In this document: piece by piece, positions 21,923 through 35,517 of the stretch
Layout of the letters: each line of letters begins with the position of its first letter
Position numbering within the stretch: the stretch's first letter is position 1
Source: Bidens hawaiensis
Taxonomy: Eukaryota; Streptophyta; Magnoliopsida; Asterales; Asteraceae
Length of the DNA stretch: 64,000 bases
Assembly (NCBI GenBank): GCA_021521415.1
Contig: JAIQDT010005480.1
Span: 140,504 to 204,503 of the forward strand
Reading direction: 5' to 3'
The notes under the pieces: model-generated
Told to the model about the DNA's origin: nothing
What the model saw: only the letters and a program-made list of their open reading frames with translations
Database searches by the model: none
Made by a program: the position numbers and the translations under genes

Positions 21923-24240
21923 ATGTCTACTAATAACAGTAGGAAACGTTCACATAACATAACCCAATCGACTGCATCATCGTCTTCATCTCTGCAGTTT
22001 ATTGGTTACACTACCGTCGCACAGTCCCTACGTCGTGCCTTTATACTTCGTGCTTCTTCTTCACGTGTGTCAACATATATCGATCTCGGCACGCCTGTGA
22101 GTTTTACGACGCCTTCTTTTGGTATGATGAACGTTCGGTTTCGGCATCCCGTAGTGGTCGCCCACGGTATAACCAATGTTGTAAAGGCGGAGATGTAAGG
22201 CTTCCGTCTTTTAGGTCATATAGTTCAACTATCGTTCAACTATATACAAACTTGAATTTCTTTCAAACATTCGTGTGTATAACTCTATGTTTTCAATGAC
22301 TTTCTTTGGCGCTAAAGTTGTCCACTCAGTAAATACGTCTTTTGGTCCTTACATTTTTAAAATAGAAGGTCAAGTTCATCACTGGCTTGGAAGCATGTGT
22401 CATCCTCCTAATGAGAAGCCTCGGTTTCTACAAATGTACATCTATGACACTGATAACGAGGTTTCTAACAGACTTCATTTCTTTAACGGTGAGGCAGAGT
22501 CTCCTCTTCGTCATGAGATCGTCTCACTGCTCATTAAAGAACTTGAGTCTCGAATTGAACTGGTGAAACTATTTCGTACCACTAGAGACATATGTCAGGC
22601 GACTGAGATGTCAACACTCTCTATTCATTTGTTTGCTGGTCAGACTAAACGATGTTATGATGCACTTGTGAGTAATTGAATTGGCGCTATTATTTCCGAC
22701 GATGAGCCTTCGTCTAATCGTTATGACATTGTCATTCTCCACAAGGATGAGCATCCACACATAATAAATAAACTACATCCATTGTATATGCCACTACAAT
22801 ATCCACGACTGTTTGTCTATAGAGAAAGTGGGTGGTCTTCGAGGCTTCGATTATATCGACATGCTTCAGATAGTGAAAAAAATCTAACAATGAATATGTA
22901 TTACAGCTACCTATTGCATGATCGCCAAAACCTTTGTACTTTACTTCTTAGAGGTGGTCACTTATTCCAACAGTACTTGGTAGACGCATATATGTGTATA
23001 GAAGAAAGTCGTCTAGATTACATAAGGCAAAATCAAAGCACATTCAGGACCGAATTTCTACAAGGAGTTAACGACGCTATTCAACATGGTGATACCGACG
23101 ATTGTGACATTGGAAAAGGAATGACTTTGCCTTCGTCTTCACCGACGTCCCTAGTTATATGTACAAACATTATCAAGACGCCCTTGCGATATGCAGAGTC
23201 CATGGAAGCCCCAATACTTCATTACATTTACGTGTAACATCAAATGGCCTGAAATCAAAAAGACATGTTTCTCAATTCCCATCACTTAAAGCACAAGACC
23301 GTCCATACATATTCCAAATGAAAGTTAAGTCATTGGTAAGCTTTCTAAAGACACAAAAGCCTTTTGGTTAAGTTGCAGCTCATTTGTACACCATTGAGTT
23401 TCAAAAAATAGGCTTGCCACACTGCCACCTGTTGTTGTGGGCTACACAACCACATAAGATCCGTAACGCTGAACAGCTTGATAATTTCATTTTTGCTGAA
23501 ATCCCTGATCCACTTGTTGAACCAATTTGCATAAAGTAGTAACTGAGTTTATGGTACATGGTCTGTGCGGTATAATACAGCCTAATGCACCATGTATGAA
23601 GTTCGGATGTTGCTCCAAAAACTTTCCAAAAGATTATCATTTGACTACCGTCTTTGATAAAAAAAGGTTACGTCTAGTACAAAAGACGTTCAATAAGTCA
23701 CATGTTTAAGAAAAATAGTGTTGATGTTGATAACAACTATGTAGTTCCTTATAATCGTGCTTTGTTCTTTCACTTTCATGCTCACATAAATGTCGAATAT
23801 TGCGGCTGGAATATGCTCATAAAGTATCTGTTCAAGTATATATCAAAAGATGCCGACCGTATACGGTACTCCATAATCAAAACGACAAACACCAATGTCA
23901 ATGCACCAAGTACTAGCATCCTTCTAAGTGTATGAGATTTCTAACTTTTTTGACAGCTGATTTATCTGTCCACATGAAGTGCCCTGGAGGATCCTCAATT
24001 TCCCAATCTACAACAGAAATCCTCCGGTACAGGCTTTGGCTGTTCACTTGCAAGACATGCAACAAATTTGATTCAGAAATGAAGATAACCTTGAATCAGT
24101 TTAGAGAATCCATTTTTAGAGAAGACTACATTAAAAAAATGGCTACAAAACAATCGTCAAGACCCATCAGGCCGTCACCTTTGTTATGTAGACTACCTTT
24201 CAGAACACAAATGGGATGCCAGTGACTAGTTTTGAAGTAG
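21923..24240 (+). pseudogene. Helitron transposase, N-terminal and HUH Rep region, frameshifted
   Basis: Remains of the Helitron Rep-helicase, the rolling-circle transposase. Consecutive ORFs in shifting frames follow the family order: STYIDLG near 22075; NSMFSMTFFGAK through RFLQMYIYDT and LVKLFRTTRD (22275-22679); LQYPRLFVY through LFQQYLVDAY and CIEESRLDYIR (22782-23130); then HYQDALAICR (about 23165). The HUH motif GLPHCHLLLW is intact, with the two histidine codons at 23420 and 23426, and the two-tyrosine motif KYLFKYISK has tyrosines at 23825 and 23837. Stops and frameshifts near 22200, 22680, 23150, 23370, 23540 and 23930 make it non-functional. Confidence 0.9.
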
Positions 24241-24304
24241 AAGAACATCAACGATAACACCTGCAATCGGAAGGCTAATATACATACATCCAAGTAGTGG
24301 AGAA

Positions 24305-25610
24305 ATGTTCTTATTAAGAATGCTTCTTGCACACAAAAGAGGTTGCAAATTATTCACAAATATACGTACCGTAAACGGTCAAATTGCACCGACATTTAGA
24401 GAGGCACGCCAAATGCTTAACTTACTAGATGATGGTAAAGAATGGACATCTACGTTTGAGGAAGCTGCTGCATGGGCCACTGCTTCTGAGTTACGAACAT
24501 TATTTGGCCATATGCTTCAGTATTGTGAGATATCCAATCCCCTAAGGCTATGGGAACAACACTGGAACAAAATGGCCGACGATGTCGTACACACATAATC
24601 TTCTAAATTCCGATACTCAGAAACAGTATGTGTTGCATGAGCTTGAGCTGCTACTACGCACCGCTCCCATACCAGTTACATTGACAAAATTTGGGTTACC
24701 GTTACCTGATGCACAGTCACTGCTTTGTCTTAATAATAGAATTCTGTTAGAAGAAAATAATTACGATAGAGAAAAACTTGCGCATGAGCATCAATCATTA
24801 AGAGGCCTTCTCAACGGCCAACAAAAAACAATATATGAGCATATCATGTTGCTTAGTACTTCTAAAAGACAGGTTTTAGCTTTCATTTACGGTCATGGTG
24901 GCATTGGCAAAACCTTCTTATGGAACACAATCATCTCAGGTTTACGTTCAGAGAAACTAGTTGTTCTTGCAGTTGCAGCCTCAGGCATAGCATCACTGTT
25001 GTTACCTGTTGGCAGAACTGCTCATTCAAGAGTTAAAATCCCTATTGAATTTAGTGATGAATCTACATGCTCAATCTCCAAAAAGACCCATCTTGCACAG
25101 TTACTAATAGAGACTTCTCTAATAATAAGGGATGAGGCACCCATGAATGACCGGAGATGCTTCGAGTCGTTAGATAGATCTTTAAAGGATATACTAAACA
25201 ATGAACGACACCTTTTTGGCAGGAAATCCATTATCTTAGGGGGTGACTTTAGACAAACATTGCCAATAAATTCCAAAGCCTCTAAGACAACCATTATTTC
25301 TTCATCGCTTTCACGATCATATCTTTGGAAAAGCTTTGTTGTGTTAAAACTAACTGAAATCATGCGTCTACAACGAGAATCACTGAACAGTCAACAAAAA
25401 GAAGACATTAGCAAGTTCTCATCATGGCTATTGGCAATAGGTGATGGCAACGCTGGAACCCTAGACACCGAACATACACAAGACACAAAAGTCATAGATA
25501 TACCAACAAGATACCTCATTCCTTATTATGAAAATGCACTCACCGATCTTATCAGTTTTGTATATGACGCTGACACGCTACAAAATCCCTCCCCCGCAAC
25601 ACTTTCATGA
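24305..25610 (+). pseudogene. Helitron Pif1-like helicase domain
   Basis: Continues the Helitron protein. ORF 24305-24598 carries the linker block (FLLRMLLAHKRGC, TVNGQIAPTFREA), and an overlapping frame, 24582-25610, gives 342 open codons of helicase. Motifs in order: Walker A GHGGIGKT (24891-24914), Walker B-like IIRDEAPM (about 25121-25144; the family usually has W where this has R), GGDFRQTLP (about 25238-25264), and RSYLWKSFVVLKLTEIMRL. The long intact frame shows less decay here than in the Rep part. It cannot act alone since both flanks are broken. Confidence 0.9.
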
Positions 25611-26240
25611 AAAGCAATTGTTTTCCCTACAAATGAAATGGTGCATGATATCAACACCATTGTACATAACATGTGTCCAAGAACAGCAATGTGCTATATA
25701 AGTACCGACTCTCACTCCCAAAGTAGGCACTCACGTCGATCCAGACGCACTTTATCCAACTGAATATCTTAACATGCTAAGCTTTAACGGTCTTCGACCC
25801 CATAGACTATAACTTAAAATAAACGATGTTGGCATTCTCATCGGAAACCTTAACCCGAACGACGGACTATGCAACGGCAAACGCCTAATAGTTACACAAC
25901 TTTTACCTAATAATATAAGCAAAGATAATGACCAGCCATCGTGTATACATACCACTAATATGTTTGATGCATGATGACAAAGAACTTCCATTTTTGTTCA
26001 AAAGAAAGCAATTTCTAGGAACGCAATGACCATTAACAAAAGCCAAGGTCAATCACTAGACAAATTTGAGGCCTATCTTCTGAAACCTGTTTGAAGTCAC
26101 GGACAACTGTACGTAGCATTATCAAGAGCAACGACACCCGAATCACTAAAAGTAGTCATTAAACCACAAGAAAACTACCTACAATCTACAACAAAAAGTA
26201 TAATATACGCTGACTTCATCAACGAAATTAATATTGTGTA
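25611..26240 (+). pseudogene. Helitron helicase C-terminal remnant
   Basis: After the stop at 25608-25610 the family sequence continues with several stops: KAIVFPTNEMVHDIN, then LCNGKRLIVTQLLP near 25870, AMTINKSQGQSLDK near 26023 (helicase motif V) and HGQLYVALSRAT near 26098 (motif VI). At least four in-frame stops or shifts break it. Confidence 0.85.
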
Positions 26241-28555
26241 GGCACACAACATACATTTAATATCCAATCACTTGACATACAACACATCTATACACATAAC
26301 TCCAGATTTTTTAGTAATATGTATGTAAAAAATATCACATAATTTTTCCCCTAACTTGCATTATTTCTTACAAAAAACAGACAGAGATTCAAAAAAATTA
26401 TGGCATAAAAGTTAGTATGCTTCCACCACTTCTTGAAATAAGAGTCATTAAGAAATGGATACCACATGCAAGACTACAATACATGTGCTACCTATTCGTG
26501 AATTGATGTGCGAAAAGCTATATATAAATAATAATAACTAATTCTCACAATTCAACACTAAGTCTTAAATTTATAAGACCAAACAAACCTAACTAAGCTT
26601 CACACAAACAGCAAGTGTACCGGTCGCGTAGTAGCACAGTCTAATGGAAGTCCAGATGTCGAACACAAATACACGTGAGAACCTCTCAGATAATTAACCC
26701 TAATATAAGTCCTGCCTAAATAATATATTTATTTATCTTATTTATTTAAAACTAACTTAACTAATTTAACTTAACTAACGGTGGAACTTAACGAAACTAA
26801 CAGGAAAACTTAACGGGATTTATCGATAATAAGAAAACGAATCACCTAGTAAGATGACTTAACGGGTATAGGATGGATCAGGTGCTAACAAGTGTTTGAA
26901 ACCGGCTTCTAAAGATGAACTAAGATAGATGCAATCAAAGCGACTGGGTCCCCATGGTCAGTTTTCCCAGAAAACCCTAATGATGTATACCTAGCTTTTA
27001 ATTCACGGTTGTTTATTTACGTACCTTAATGATTTATTACTTGATCCGTATCAAAATCACAATCCTCACTAAGGCTCGAGCTAATTAAAAACCTAGGAAG
27101 AAAGGGGTAATTCACTAATATGGACAAATAACTTAACTTACAAACTATTTTAGTCGAAAGCTAGAAAACCGCACGTGGTCTCGCAACGGGTAACTAAATC
27201 AACTAAAGCAGAGAGATAAGCTAATCCCTAAGGTCTTGGTCCAACTCAAAGAGGATCATCTTACTGACCAAAATGATTCAAGAAACACAAACCCTAATGG
27301 CACACGTCTACCACAATCAATCAACACACTCAGTATTAACCGAACTAGCAATTAACGACCACACGAAACAAATTCATGCAATAATCAACTACCCGTGGCT
27401 CATAAAACCTAAAATACATCTAATGGCAGCAAGGTTCATGGAATAATATCACAAATTATAAACTTTACAATAACTAAACAATCAAACACAAGATTAGCAC
27501 CCGAAAACTAATCAACCGTTAAACATCAAACCTAGATGATTCAAAAAAGTTTAGCCAACATAATGAATGAAAATCAGAAAAAATAGATAAATATGATAAA
27601 CATGATCATTAGAATCTGATTACAACTTGTTTGAATGTTTAAAACTCAAACATGAACTCACTATCGTTAAAATACTCAAAACCGACAACCGGATGATGAA
27701 ACTCGAAACCGGCAGCTGGTCCTCCTTGGTAATTCGTCCAAAACTTATGCATGGAAGCTGAGATGATGATAAATTCGTTCGTAGGGCTTTATATCTATAT
27801 ATGAGTCAAACTTGCTAACCAAGCCAAAATAAGCAAAACCCGGTCCAACCAGGCCCATATAGGACAAAACAGTCGGGCCTAGCTGAAATCTGATAAGTAT
27901 TGGGGGCTTAGGGCACCACGTAGCGTGACCATGGACACCCACCTTGGTCGCGTGGCGCGGCCAAGGTTCGTCCGTTTCTTTGATTTCCAGATCGTTTATC
28001 TTCGTACGCGCATACCGGTTCCATTTGATTCCCGTTTGAGTTGATTTTTTTTTCATTTAAACTCGTTTTTCGCTCTCTTCAACCATGGAATTGTAAGGCC
28101 CCGGTCCCGGTTCCCTACATTGGCGTTGGATTTACTCATAAACACAGTTCTAAATATCAGAGTTGATTAAAATATTTTCACGGAATAATAAAAGTCAACC
28201 ATTCAATACAAAAAATTCAAATCTTGTTTTTATACATAACAAAAAAACATAGTATTAAATATCATAACAATTCTTCTTCAGATGCCAGCCTCTTCAGATC
28301 ATGCCATGTGTCGCCCTCAAGCCAGCTGCTTTAGTCTATTTACCTACGTGTATACTAAAAGTCAGCTACGCTGAGTGAGTTCTAGTTAATCAGATAACAT
28401 ACTTACACATATACGTGCCCGAAGGTACGTATTACATACTTAACCTGTTTATCGTTCTTCCATGTTTACATACGTTCATTCTTTCATAGTTTCTTTCTTT
28501 TACATACACAGTACGTCCATAACTATTCTTACATTATAAAGAGCATTTCGCCCTA

Positions 28556-28690
28556 CATACCTCGGATATTATTAGGGTCTGGTACCCTTCATCCTCGGAT
28601 ATTATTAGGGTACGGTACCCTCCATCCTCAGATATTATTAGAATCCGGTACCCTCCATTCTCGGATATTTTTAGGGTCCGGTACCCTTCT
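28556..28690 (-). repeat. 33-bp repeat array in LTR A3
   Basis: Four copies of CTCGGATATTATTAGGGT plus GGTACCCTCCAT, the antisense form of the LTR-A 33-bp unit. As in A1, one frame stays open across the copies. Confidence 0.8.
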
Positions 28691-28854
28691 TTCCATGCAA
28701 CCATACCTCCATTCATTCATTCATTACTTTTATATTTTTGTGTATTTTTAACATTTCCTAAATCATTCATAGATCATTCATACCACATTCATATAGCATT
28801 CATAATTATTCATAACACATTCATATATCATACACTTATCACTTAAGGTAAACG

Positions 28855-30649
28855 TGTCACACCTCGACCAAAGGCGGCGGAACATGCCGAGGTGTAACGA
28901 TTGACCATAAGCACATGACACTATTTAAAGCGACAATATTTAACAAACTCATTTCATTTCACAACATCGAAAATGTCACATAACATTATTCATAACAAGT
29001 CATAACAAAATCTAACAAAATATAGCAAATCAAATATTGTTCATTTTTGCTAATATCCTAAAGGTATTTGTGACGTTCAAGCTCCAAAATCAACCAAGAT
29101 GTAAAACTGTAACATTTCATAAAATAAAGTTTATCAACACAAAGGTTGGTGAGCAATTCATAAGTTTGAGTATATAATATATGGTAAGGAAAAACCACAA
29201 AGCTAGTATACGAAACAATAAATAAAAGCAATAATTTGGATAAAATCGCTAATAGAATTACGTTAGCGACACCTAACTATAAGGGGATGCCAAATAGTCT
29301 AGGATTTAATAGTTATTGTTAATTTCATTATGTTAACGACACCTTGCTACAAGGGGATGCCAAGTAGTCTAGGATTTATAGATCAACCAACCAAAAGCGA
29401 TAAACACAGGCATATAATCATAGAACACAAATCGAGCAAGTATTTAAGTAAAGTATACAATAACGTTTGCGGGTTAAGACCTAAGTATAAAACATTTAGT
29501 TTAGATAAGATGAAATATCACCCCTAAAATAAAAGATAGAAAACGGGGTATGAAAATACTCACGTTCAAGTAATAAACTTGAAAGATGATAATTTGGAGA
29601 TTTGTCGGAACGACGAGTTTAACGCATGAAGCCTAAATAAAAGAAAGTCTTGGATTTATAAATGTTGTCTTGAAGATCTTTAAATAAAATAATTGTTGCG
29701 AAAAGTAAACAATTCAAAGTTTAAGGTTTAAAATGTAACTATTTAAGAATTTATAATAGTAACCCTTTAAAAACGTAAGTTTGCTCAAAACAGGGTTAAA
29801 GTATCTAACATTAATATTTACTCCACCTATGTTAAGTAATAAGGTGGGTAAAATGCAAGAATGCAAGTCTGTTTGGGATAAAAATACTAAAACGGGTTTT
29901 AACGATTGTTCGGTTGTTGGTTCGGGTCTTGACAAATGGTCAAACCCAAAGTCAACTTTCCAAAATATTAAATGTCATAACTCATAAAAATTTAGTAAAA
30001 CTTAACCAAGTATGTAGATCTATTGTTTTAGAACTAACAACGTACGTTAAGCGAGTGTTCGGTTTTGTCGGTCCAAACTTTGTTATGAGATCAAGTTGGA
30101 TCCAACATTTCCAAGTACTTAACAAAATAATTAAAATCAGTTTGTAAACTATTTTTAAAGAAATATACAAGTCTTGGTAGCTAAAAACACACTTGTGTAT
30201 CTTAAGCGAGTAAAAGTCGGTTTACTTCGGTTTGGTTCGGTTTCCATCTCACAAATAGTTCATTGATGGTTTCCACATGCCCAAATATCCAAGAACCTGT
30301 ATAATAATTTATAATTGAAGAAACTTAAGTTTTATAACCAAAAAGTTAACAATAGTCTTTAAACAAAAGTTCGGTTTTGGTTCGGTTTCCATCTCCCAAT
30401 AAGTTCATAGATGGTTTCCACATACCCAATATCAAAGAACTTGTAAAAATGATTTTAGAAACTCAAATCTAACATTAAACATGTTTAAACAACTAAATTT
30501 AACAAAACTAGTAAGCAAAAGTTCGGTTTATAGTTTAGAGCTATTTACGGTTAAACCGAAGCATAGACCCTCAAACTCATAACCATGGAACTTGTAAATA
30601 AACTAAAATGAGCAGAAGTTTAGCATGGTTTGTAAGCCATAATAAAGTT

Positions 30650-30701
<52 letters not shown>

Positions 30702-31407
30702 AGAACACGAAGTTCTCCATGAAGCCTTGCCTTACGAGGTCCGAAACCTCACCGACCGGAGCCGGAGAAGCAACTACCAAAGGTAAAAAGGGGTATTATA
30801 TTATATATATATGTTGTGCCACCATAAAAAAGTATTATTAAGACTATATATGTTAATTAGAATGAAAGATTAAACTCAGTTTGACTTTTAGAAGTCAAAC
30901 CTTCAAGAACAACTAATAAACAACTTTGAATCTTTGATGTTTGAGAGAGAATTTGGAGTTGTAGCAGGGAAAAATGGATAAAAATGGTGGTGTATATATA
31001 GGGAAAGGACTTGGGTCAAGGATGAGTGATAATAACAAGTATTTGCATGAGAAAAGGGTCAAAAACAAACACAAAACAACAAAATGTGACCTGCTGATCT
31101 GAAGCAGGTCGTGATACGCGACGAGTAAAGGGGTCCCCCATCGCGTAGCGCGATGGGGCTGGCCATCAGCTTTCCAAAACTTTCAAAAATAGCATATTCA
31201 GTCCCCGGAGTTCGTTTTAAGTGGTTTTGACGCATTTTAAAGACCGAAAATGATGTTTTCAAAACCCAACAAGTGTAAAACAATATTTTAACATAAAATC
31301 CATCATTTCGATTATTCCCAAAGTTTCGGTTTACAAAACGGGTCGGTTTACATGATAAACGAATACAAAACGAATACAAACAAGACCCGAAATTTACGAA
31401 TGTCACA
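28855..31407 (-). mobile_element. Solo LTR B2 (family B), antisense, inside A3
   Basis: Runs from TGTCACACCTCGACC to GAATGTCACA. Removing it rejoins the LTR-A phrase ACTTAAGGTAAGTGTATTAAC seen intact at 47610 and 56905, so the boundaries are well defined. The flanks AAACG and AAGTG differ by two transitions. It resembles B4 along its length, including CGTTAAGCGAGTGTTCGGTT and the three-fold GTTCGGTTTNGGTTCGG repeats near 30220, 30370 and 30520. Confidence 0.85.
30651..30699. repeat. (TA)n microsatellite in LTR B2
   Basis: About 24 TA units. It produces the isoleucine-tyrosine ORFs on both strands here, which are not genes. Confidence 0.95.
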
Positions 31408-31839
31408 AAGTGTATTAACTAATCACATCGAGTATGCACACAACCCCGGACCCCGACAACATAACAAGGAAATGGGGCTAGAAACTCACCTACAAGAGAT
31501 TCCTTTCTGAATTTATGGTAATGCCCATCTTGAGCTGTGCACGGCTAACTATCTATCAATTAGCAAGAATCCCTCAACAACTTCTAATTATATCATATTC
31601 CTAGGTTATTGTAACCCCTAACTACAGGGGTCCGGGGTCAGAGCCCCTGGAAGCGGGGTTCCAGGGGCGGCAGCCCCTAGCGGGGTCCAAGGGGAAGAGG
31701 CTGAAGTTCAATTTTATTTTCATTAATAAGTCTTTACTAAAAACCTCATCAGAAAACTAAAGTTTAACTATTTAATCAATTCAAATCTTCATTTTAAACG
31801 TTATATTTCATTATTAATTATTTACTTATCTTTAGCTCA

Positions 31840-32262
31840 TATATCGTATAAGTCCATGTCTATCGTTTACGTATGTATACGCTGTTTATCTTTCGTTTAT
31901 TTTGGAAAATTATCTAGCGTATAAGTCCTTGTAGACGTATAAGTTATTTAGAACGCATAAGTTGTTTCGGCGTATATGTCCATACATATACGCCCACTTA
32001 TACTTATATGGCATGCACCTACTTACGCATTACAATACATACACGGCCTTATAGACGCTATATACATATACGCCCTGTACATATGCACTACATACTTATA
32101 CAGATTACATATACATATACGCCTTTTACATATGCACTACATGCATACACGCCATATACATATATGCCACATACATATACGACTTGCATATACATATACG
32201 CTGCTCTATATTATAAGCTTATCATACTTATGCGTTGGACATACTTATACGTCGTATGTCTA
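31840..32262 (-). repeat. CATATACGC array in leader of LTR A3
   Basis: ACATATACGCC, ACATATGCAC, CATATACGAC and ACTTATACGTC variants are strung together irregularly, giving histidine/tyrosine/isoleucine-rich frames that I do not regard as genes. In sense orientation the array lies between the TATA region and the GC-rich block, as the AACTTCGCCT array does in A1 and the TGTAATCGA arrays do in A2. Confidence 0.8.
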
Positions 32263-32951
32263 GACCAGCTTTATCTTTATGCGTTTTTGGGGTTTTCTTC
32301 GATTCCGGTGCCGTCAGCCGTTGTTAACCACCATGGTTGATTAGGGTTTGATCTTTTATGACATAGGTAGCTTCGGGGTGTGCAGATCTGAGCTAGTCTG
32401 GTCCTTAAGTTCGTTTTTGGTTGGTTAAACACCCGAATAAAGCTATATCTAGATCCAAACGGCTATACGGCATCACGTGACTGCGGTGTCGGGTTCTAAT
32501 AAGTTGGGTCAGCTGAGATAAATTATTTCTTACCTTCGGTAGCTCTCGGATCGTTTAATATGATAGAGTAAAGAGTGTTTGGCTTAAGTGTGTGTTTTTG
32601 AAGGTGTAGGCTATGGTGTAGAGATGGATGAAAATGGAAATGATTGAGGTTTAAGGGGTATTCATACTCCCTTAAGCCCATATTTCCTTTTTAGTCCATA
32701 ATCCATTTCATTTAACTAGCCTACAATCTTCTATCTTTATTATTATTTTATTATTCCTCTACTAATTCAAGTTAATTCTTCCAGCTTAATTAATATGTTA
32801 AATATTATTCTAGGAAATTCCAGGAAGTTACAGGAATCTACGATAATCACAAACATGTAATTTCATGCAAGAATACTCAATAATCGTTAATGGTTTATGC
32901 ACAAAACAACATAAAACTATGAAGAAAATATGTGTGTTTTACAACACATCA

Positions 32952-32970
32952 GACATCCCCACACTTAAAC
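32952..32970 (-). other. Polypurine tract of T2
   Basis: In sense, GTTTAAGTGTGGGGATGTC immediately precedes the 3' LTR; it is homologous to the T1 tract at 360-377. Confidence 0.8.
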
Positions 32971-34318
32971 CTATTTCATCCCTGAAAAAGTAAACTGTAC
33001 AGGATCATAACCAATAGATTGTTGCAACTCAACTCTTGACTTTTTTCAATATTTATAATTCAAAAACATTATCAAAACATTAACCGCGATTACCAGTGGG
33101 TTGGTCCACTTTAAACCCATGCCATTTCCATACGCAACGAGGCAAATAACATGTGACGTTTTTAAGTTTATATGAACTAGTGGAAGCCAAAATTAATAAT
33201 AATATTATTTTTTCTTTTCTTTTTTTTCTAATGATTTTTTTGCTTGGTTTTAAAGACCGGAACCACCCCAAGTTGACCTAAACCTCATATCTAACTGATC
33301 AAAACAGAATATAACATTTAAGTAAAACTGAGACAATCAAGGATATTGTTTATCCACCCAAATTTAAGCATTATGGTTTACTAGGCAGCCAATTATATAC
33401 TCAATTAAGTTCAATTAAAACTAACTAGCTAGTGTTCTGCACTACATGGCATACCCCTGTTAGCAAGCAACACCCCAAGACCATCACCATCAGTGAGTAT
33501 ACACGAACTCATCTGTCAGTTTACATATAACGTGAGCCTTGTGGTCCGTTTCTTAATGGTAATAGGAGGCGAGCAAGGAGACCTCATATGGCTAACAACG
33601 TGGTTTGATCAGGTCAGTAATGTAATTTGTACTTTAAAGCACGAGTGATCAAGTTTTATGACTTATGGTTTGGCAATAAATTGTGGGTTTGCTATTTTTA
33701 AATTTTTTTAAATATTCACAAATCCACTTAGGCCATGTGAATACCCAGCTGATATACCGTTTACCTACCTATAGTCTCCGAACCCAGGAGCATCCCATCA
33801 ATACAAAATTTAAGGTTATAAAACCATATACCTATGAAGTGTCTACCACTAAAACTAGAAGTATGTTGTTTTTATGTTTATATCATGGGTTAACTAGTAT
33901 ACCCTAACGCTAAACCTACCCAAGCATCGTATTTCAGCATTCAGATTTTCATAAAAATATAGAAATCAAATCAAACATGAGGCTTGAGTATTCCCAGGCT
34001 TTCATCCCAAAATTATTTGTAATGCATCTCACTAAAGTTCAAGTAAATTAAGATTCAATTAAAGTCAAACATGTATTGTCTATACCAACTAAAGAGCTGA
34101 GCCCCCCGAAACTTCCCAAATTATATGCTCTGATATAAAGATTCATTTTTATTTTAAAAATTCAAGAGTGATAATGATCGGTAATTAATATCATTTCCCG
34201 TTTAATGCAAAATTTTGAAAATAAGGGACATTTTAAAACTCTTTTACTTACTTTTTTTATTTAATCCTTTCTTTAATTTTATTTTTGTTATTTATTAGTA
34301 CATTTAAAACATCATTTC
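32971..34318 (-). mobile_element. T2 internal region, 3' non-coding part
   Basis: The first ~160 bp match the T1 internal end at 200-360. The remainder is AT-rich with no convincing ORF; the short frames at 33080-33271 and 33683-33907 lack any recognisable domain. Confidence 0.6.
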
Positions 34319-35390
34319 TGTCACACCCCGACCAAAGGCGGAACATGCCGGGGCGTAACGTATTGATTGGACAGTAGCTCAAAGACACTAATTAAAGCGA
34401 CAATAAATATTTAATTTCATTAACATTAAACACGTACACAATTTAATAATTATAACAATTACATCATATTCTTGTATGTTGAATAATATCCTAAGGTCAA
34501 ACTATTGTCTTCCAACTTGAATAGTATCAACTACTTGTACCTGTAACATGTATAAAAATAGAGTTTGTCAACACGAATGTTGGTGAGAATACATAAGTTT
34601 TAGTTTTGTATATATATATATAGAGAGAAATCACAATTCATATGTAAATGATGAGTATCACAATTCCTATGAAAATGTAAACAACTAAATAGATGTGGAC
34701 CCGTTCTTATTGATACGAAATCAATGTACTTGGGTAAATGTATGATCATACTAGATGAGGATGAGATACCAACCACCAAACATAAAATAAACAATTAAGC
34801 ACATAGAACATTTATCATAGAACATGCAATAATCACACATAAACATATATTGAATTGTGTTTTGAATAGATGTGGAATAAAACATAAGTAAACTTGAATA
34901 TAGTATACATGCTACCCCCAAAATGTAAAAGATGGAAAAAAGGGGTATGTAAACTCACCTTAACGAGTGGATTAACGGGAACGAGATGGCGGTAAAAGAA
35001 AATTTAAGATAAAGGCGGCGAGCTCCTCTATCGGGTTACGTCAACAAAAGTTCCGTGATTGATGATGAATTGAGTGATGACGGCCGTTTAGGGTTACGGT
35101 TCAAAGCTTGAATGCGAAAACAATCTTAACAACAATGTATGAGTTAATTGTCTTAGGGTTTTAGGTAGCGAGGTAGGGAGGGAGGTGTGTGTAGGTTTAA
35201 TTGAAAAATGGTGACGTATTTATAGTGGTTTAGGGACACTTTTGGTCGCGGTTTGGTTATTAACGAGTCAACTGTCAAATCGTTATTATGTTCTATAATT
35301 AGACTGTCGGTGTAACTTATATAAGGTAGATGGACGATTTGGTAAAGTCAAGTCCGTTGATTATGCCGAGTTTTGCGAAACAAGAAAGAA
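34319..35390 (-). mobile_element. LTR B3 fragment (family B), antisense, in the T2 interior
   Basis: Starts TGTCACACCCCGACC like the other antisense B copies and is close to the reverse complement of B1 (compare 34480-34800 with 4200-4520, including GTTTGTCAACACGAATGTTG). The expected far end (..GTCACA plus the flank ATTTC) is not found; similarity fades before the G run at 35393-35404, so the copy is truncated and its right limit is approximate. Confidence 0.65.
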
Positions 35391-35435
35391 AAGGGGGGGG
35401 GGGTGTTGGCCGATGATCGTAGGGAAGAAGAGAAG

Positions 35436-35517
35436 AAAGAAAAAAAAATTAAAACAATATTTATAGACCAAGGACCAAGATGCAAATTATAAATATTGTT
35501 TTAATTTTTTTTTCTTT
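35436..35517. repeat. Inverted repeat capable of a ~28-bp stem
   Basis: AAAAATTAAAACAATATTTATA and its complement TATAAATATTGTTTTAATTTTT flank a 22-bp spacer (GACCAAGGACCAAGATGCAA plus AT). It lies just after LTR B3 in T2. Nature unknown; it could be a tiny MITE or a hairpin left by local duplication. Confidence 0.6.

Larger units (their letters stand above)
28092..32832 (-). mobile_element. Solo LTR A3 (family A), antisense, inside the T2 LTR
   Basis: Starts TGTAAGGCCCCGG and ends CAGGAAGTTACA, flanked by a perfect GGAAT duplication (28087-28091 and 32833-32837). Without nested B2 it is about 2.19 kb, like A1. In sense orientation it has TATGAATACCCC, then a CATATACGC-type array, a GC-rich palindromic block, the 33-bp repeat and the TCAGCGTAGCTGA hairpin. 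No internal sequence is attached. Confidence 0.9.
26504..32951 (-). mobile_element. 3' LTR of T2 (interrupted by A3 and B2)
   Basis: Left part 26504-28091 matches 36884-37925 closely (GCAAGTGTACCGGTCGCGTA, CTAATGGAAGTCCA, GGAACTTAACGAAACTAACAGG). The right part resumes at 32838 (CTACGATAATCACAAACATG) and ends GTTTTACAACACATCA at 32951. Parts absent from the 5' LTR (for example 27030-27560) show that the 5' LTR has a large internal deletion after TTATTTACGTACC. Confidence 0.85.

Noticed and set aside
30577..30841. Two ORFs rich in Ile-Tyr on opposite strands
   Set aside because: They are the (TA)n microsatellite in LTR B2.
31976..32340. His/Tyr/Ile-rich plus-strand ORFs
   Set aside because: Chance frames through the CATATACGC leader array of LTR A3, antisense to the LTR.
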